This document shows, piece by piece, positions 61,355 through 64,000 of a stretch of 64,000 nucleotides of DNA; the stretch's first letter is position 1; every line of letters begins with the position of its first letter. Position numbers and translations under genes: made by a program. The notes below the pieces were generated by a model that was not told the DNA's origin, made no database searches, and was given only the letters and a program-made list of their open reading frames with translations. This stretch comes from Cellulomonas shaoxiangyii (GTDB lineage Bacteria; Actinomycetota; Actinomycetes; Actinomycetales; Cellulomonadaceae). Where the stretch lies: NCBI RefSeq assembly GCF_004798685.1, contig NZ_CP039291.1, positions 3,162,001 to 3,226,000 on the forward strand, written 5' to 3'.

Positions 61355-63367
61355 TCAGCGTCCCCGCGCGAGGGCCGCGAGCCACCCCCCGGTGTCGGTG
61401 AGGTCGGCGCCGGTCGCCCCGGCCTCGGCGGTGCACCCGAACCCGACGACCCACGTGCCGTCGGCGAGCTCGACCTGCCCCAGGGTCATGGGTGCCGGCA
61501 ACGCGGCCAGGAACACGCCGAGCGCGCCCGGCGCGAGGCGCCACACCTCGCCGGCGATGGGCGCACCGTCGCCCGGCCCGACGCGGACGAGCCCCGGCTT
61601 GCGCGGCACCGTGTCGAGCGCGACGAGCCGGTAGGCGTCCGACGTCGTCACCGCGCGGTCGAACCGCGCGCCCAGGTCGGCGAGCTGGCCCTGCAGCGGC
61701 TGCCCGCGCAGGTGCGCGCCGACGACGAGCAGCTCCACGGTGCCCGGCACCAGCAGCGGCGCCGACAGGGGCGCGGACGAGGGCGCGGACGAGGGCGCGG
61801 GGGCCGGCACCTGCCCGGACGCCGGCCGCCCCGCCGGACCGGCCCCACCGGCCGAACCCGCCGCCGCCCGCGGGCCGCCCGCGGTCCCCTCCCCCAGCAG
61901 GCGCGCCGCCAGGTCGAGCGCGAGCTGGTCCTCGCACGCCCGCGCCAGCACGGTGACCCCGAACGGCCCGCCGTCGGCCTCGCCCACGGGCACCGCCACG
62001 GCGGCGAGGTTCAGCAGGTTGACGAAGTTCGTGTACGTGCCGAGCCGCCGGTTGATGCCGACGGGGTCGGCCTGCACCGCCGCGATCGTGGGGTGCTCGG
62101 TGGTGGTGGGGAGCAGGAGCAGGTCGCACCCGTCGAGCGTGCGCACCGCCGCGGCGCGCGCCTCGTCGAGCCGCAGGCGGTCGCGCACGTACGCGGCGGC
62201 CGGCACCGAGCCCCCCGCCAGGACGATCGACGCGACCGTCGGGTCGGCGTCGGCCGGGCCCGTCGCCAGGAAGTCACCGACGGCCGCGTACCGCTCGGCG
62301 ACGAGGGCACCGTCGTAGAGCAGCCGCCCGGCCGCGAGCAGGCCGGACACGTCGACCTCGACCGCGCGCGCCCCGACGGCCCGCGCGCGGGCGACCGCAC
62401 CGGCGAACGCCGCGCGCCACGCGTCCGAGAGGGGCGCGAGGTCCGCCGGGCGCGGCACGGCCACCACGGGCGCGTCCCGCAGGCCGACCCGCACGTCGGC
62501 GGGCCACCGGCGCCGCGCACCGCCGCCGGCGTCGGGCGCCGCGTCGTCGTCGGCCACCGCGCCACCGGCGTCGACGTCTCCCGCGCCCGATCCAACCCCC
62601 GACCCAGACCCCGCCCCAGCCCCAGCCCCGACCATCAGCCGCGTCGCGAGCACCCCCGTCGCGAGGTCGCGGGTGAACGTCGTGACGACGTCGTAGGACG
62701 GGCAGGCGGGCACGACGCCCGCCGTGGGCACCAGGCCGATCGTCGTCTTGATGCCGACGAGCCCGTGGAAGGCGGCGGGCACGCGACCGGACCCCGCGGT
62801 GTCCGTGCCGATCCCGATGTCCGCGACGCCCAGCGCAACGGCGACGGCCGACCCCGACGAGGACCCGCCCGAGACCCGGTCCGGCAGGGTCGCGTGCCGC
62901 ACCGCCCCGTACGGGCTGCGGGTCCCGACCAGCCCGGTCGCGAACTGGTCCAGGTTCGTCTTGCCGAGCACGACCGCACCCGCGTCGACGAGCGCCTGCA
63001 CGGCCGGTGCCGTCCGCGCCGCGGGCCCGGGCCGCCCGGCGGGGTCGGTGGCGTACGAGGGGCAGCCGGCCGTGGTGGGCAGCCCGGCGACGTCGACGTT
63101 GTCCTTCACGGCCAGCGTCGTGCCCGCGAGCGGGAGCCGTTCGCCCGCGGCGACGCGCGCGTCGACGGCGTCGGCCGCGGCGAGCGCGTCCGCCTCCGGG
63201 ACGAGGGCGATCCACACCTCCGGGCGGTCGGCCGCGCGCACCCGGGCGTACGCCGCGCGCACCCGTGCCCGCGCCGTCCCGTCCGCCGCGGCCGGTCCGT
63301 ACCCGTCGGCACCGCCCGGGACCGCGGCCTCGTCCGGCGTCCGCGTGCCCGACGTCACCGCCCTCAC
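61355..63367 (-). CDS. atzF: Allophanate hydrolase
   Basis: A 670-residue amidase-signature enzyme. The N-terminal amidase domain (about 35-480) holds the catalytic Lys88 in LAVKDN, the cis-Ser cluster GGSSSGS (167-173) and nucleophile Ser193 in DTAGSGRVPA. A C-terminal domain (about 550-670) with VELLVVGAHLRGQPLQGQL and GFGCTAEAG is the signature extension of AtzF/DUR2-type allophanate hydrolases, which release CO2 and ammonia from allophanate. It would work with a biotin-dependent urea carboxylase, which is not in the window. Two linkers (residues about 250-285 and 500-545) are Ala/Gly/Pro/Ser repeats. The start GTG overlaps a small ORF by 4 bp. Confidence 0.9.
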   Translation of the reverse strand: MRAVTSGTRTPDEAAVPGGADGYGPAAADGTARARVRAAYARVRAADRPEVWIALVPEADALAAADAVDARVAAGERLPLAGTTLAVKDNVDVAGLPTTAGCPSYATDPAGRPGPAARTAPAVQALVDAGAVVLGKTNLDQFATGLVGTRSPYGAVRHATLPDRVSGGSSSGSAVAVALGVADIGIGTDTAGSGRVPAAFHGLVGIKTTIGLVPTAGVVPACPSYDVVTTFTRDLATGVLATRLMVGAGAGAGSGSGVGSGAGDVDAGGAVADDDAAPDAGGGARRRWPADVRVGLRDAPVVAVPRPADLAPLSDAWRAAFAGAVARARAVGARAVEVDVSGLLAAGRLLYDGALVAERYAAVGDFLATGPADADPTVASIVLAGGSVPAAAYVRDRLRLDEARAAAVRTLDGCDLLLLPTTTEHPTIAAVQADPVGINRRLGTYTNFVNLLNLAAVAVPVGEADGGPFGVTVLARACEDQLALDLAARLLGEGTAGGPRAAAGSAGGAGPAGRPASGQVPAPAPSSAPSSAPLSAPLLVPGTVELLVVGAHLRGQPLQGQLADLGARFDRAVTTSDAYRLVALDTVPRKPGLVRVGPGDGAPIAGEVWRLAPGALGVFLAALPAPMTLGQVELADGTWVVGFGCTAEAGATGADLTDTGGWLAALARGR

Positions 63368-63576
63368 GCGTCCACCGCCCGCACGCCGAGCGATGCCCCC
63401 GGCCCGGCATGCTCCTCGGCAGGCGGCGCGGCGGCCGCGTGCTCGCGGAGCACGGCGACCGTGCGCTGGATCGGGACGGCGGTCTCGCCGCGGCGGGCGG
63501 CGGGCAGGGTGTCGAGCACGGCGGCCCCTCGGGTCGGTCCGACCGCGGCGGCCGGAGTGGACGGGGCTGTATACAC
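63364..63576 (-). CDS. Small ORF coupled to allophanate hydrolase
   Basis: A 70-residue ORF from GTG 63576 whose stop overlaps the allophanate hydrolase start in GTGA, the same arrangement as other coupled genes here. From about residue 19 (AVLDTLPAARRGETAVPIQR) third codon positions are nearly all G or C. The start is at the edge of the palindrome TGTATACA. No family is recognised. It may be a genuine small protein or a leader peptide. Confidence 0.4.
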   Translation of the reverse strand: MYTAPSTPAAAVGPTRGAAVLDTLPAARRGETAVPIQRTVAVLREHAAAAPPAEEHAGPGASLGVRAVDA

Positions 63577-63594
63577 CCCGGTATCCGGACCGTA
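63568..63594 (-). promoter_or_regulatory. Palindrome and -10 box at the start of the allophanate operon
   Basis: TGTATACA (63568-63575) is a perfect 8-bp palindrome containing GTATAC, the core of many GntR/FadR-type operators. TACGGT (minus strand, 63589-63594) is a possible -10, placing the palindrome just past the transcription start. Confidence 0.4.
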
Positions 63595-63800
63595 GGAAGG
63601 CTGTGTTTCACCCGGCGCCCGCCGACGTGAACGCGGGGTTACGGTCGCGGCCCCGTCTAGGGTGACCGCCTCGGGGCAGGAGTCGACGCCGCCGCCGGCC
63701 CGCGGGGGGACGGGGTGCGGGCACCTGACCGCACGCGCGCGACGGCGGTGGCCCCACCCCGTCCACGGCCCCCCGCCACCACTCGGAGGACCCGCCCGTC

Positions 63801-64000
63801 ATGCCACGCCGCATCCGCACCCTGACCGGCCTCGGCGCCGTGCTCGCGCTCACCGTCGCCCTGTCCGGGTGCAACGCCTTGCGCGACCAGGTCTCCGGCC
63901 CGCCCCGCGACGAGAACGGGGTCGCCATCGTCCGCGTCGTCAAGGACGCGGTCCTCGAGGCACTGCCGGACGCGGTCGACGTCAGCACGCTCGTCCGCCT
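63801..64000 (+). CDS. Lipoprotein (partial, N-terminus only)
   Basis: The first 66 codons of a gene that runs past the window end. The signal peptide RIRTLTGLGAVLALTVALSGCN carries a lipobox LSGC, so the mature protein is lipid-anchored at Cys24. The visible mature part is polar with a mixed helical stretch (VRVVKDAVLEALPDAVDV). GGAGG lies 9 nt upstream of the ATG. TAGGGT at 63658-63663 is a possible -10 box, with a leader of about 130 nt. The family cannot be told from this fragment. Confidence 0.8.
   Translation, partial: MPRRIRTLTGLGAVLALTVALSGCNALRDQVSGPPRDENGVAIVRVVKDAVLEALPDAVDVSTLVR

Overview
The window is very GC-rich DNA with dense gene packing, many GTG starts, several apparently leaderless genes (a TANNNT box 6-7 nt before the start codon) and LAxTG/LSxTG class-E sortase signals. 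Gene families such as DUF3027, the sacsin/Hsp90-like ATPase, a TPM-domain protein beside PspA, bacterial XPB, and a c-di-AMP (ydaO) riboswitch in front of an NlpC/P60 hydrolase all point to an actinobacterium. The overall content resembles Cellulomonas or a close relative in Micrococcales. No rRNA, tRNA, CRISPR array, transposase or phage gene was seen. The window therefore looks like ordinary chromosome with one accessory polysaccharide island.

0-12.4 kb is general metabolism and stress: the tail of a permease, an OsmC-type peroxidase, a hydrophobic EcsC-like protein, an aldo/keto reductase and an SRPBCC protein. An arginine-catabolic pair (DDAH-family hydrolase and ornithine aminotransferase, overlapping by 4 bp) lies near an Lrp/AsnC regulator. 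Next come a tandem universal stress protein, an HNH nuclease, a secreted NlpC/P60 hydrolase under a ydaO riboswitch, a DtxR/IdeR-type iron regulator with all seven metal ligands, and phosphoserine aminotransferase.

12.4-36.9 kb is envelope biology. Two sortase-anchored surface proteins and two DUF4012 paralogs occur with UDP-glucose dehydrogenase and a Wzx/Wzy-type exopolysaccharide locus. That locus has an initiating sugar transferase, pyruvyl transferase, flippase and one GT4 on the + strand, converging on a polymerase, two GT2s, a GT4 and a bacterial tyrosine kinase on the - strand, with a low-molecular-weight tyrosine phosphatase nearby. The middle of the locus (about 23-28 kb) has visibly lower GC than its surroundings, as expected of a swapped serotype-like core. 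A MarR-MFS operon, a CAP protein, a VanZ-like protein and an AzgA purine permease are interspersed.

36.9-48 kb holds a secreted CAP protein, the cstA-ybdD pyruvate/peptide transporter pair, and a tightly coupled three-gene operon (cold-shock protein with a C-terminal extension, DUF3027 zinc-ribbon protein, 1022-residue GHKL/sacsin-like ATPase). A degenerate DksA/TraR protein, a proline-rich membrane protein and an M20 peptidase follow. 48-57 kb has a helicase-associated protein with the XPB helicase, an acetyltransferase, a TPM-domain coiled-coil protein with PspA, and a class I glutamine amidotransferase. 57-64 kb has a response regulator/histidine kinase pair overlapping by 4 bp, an HD-like hydrolase, an orphan WXG100 protein, DUF4031, an allophanate hydrolase preceded by a small overlapping ORF, and the start of a lipoprotein gene cut by the window end.
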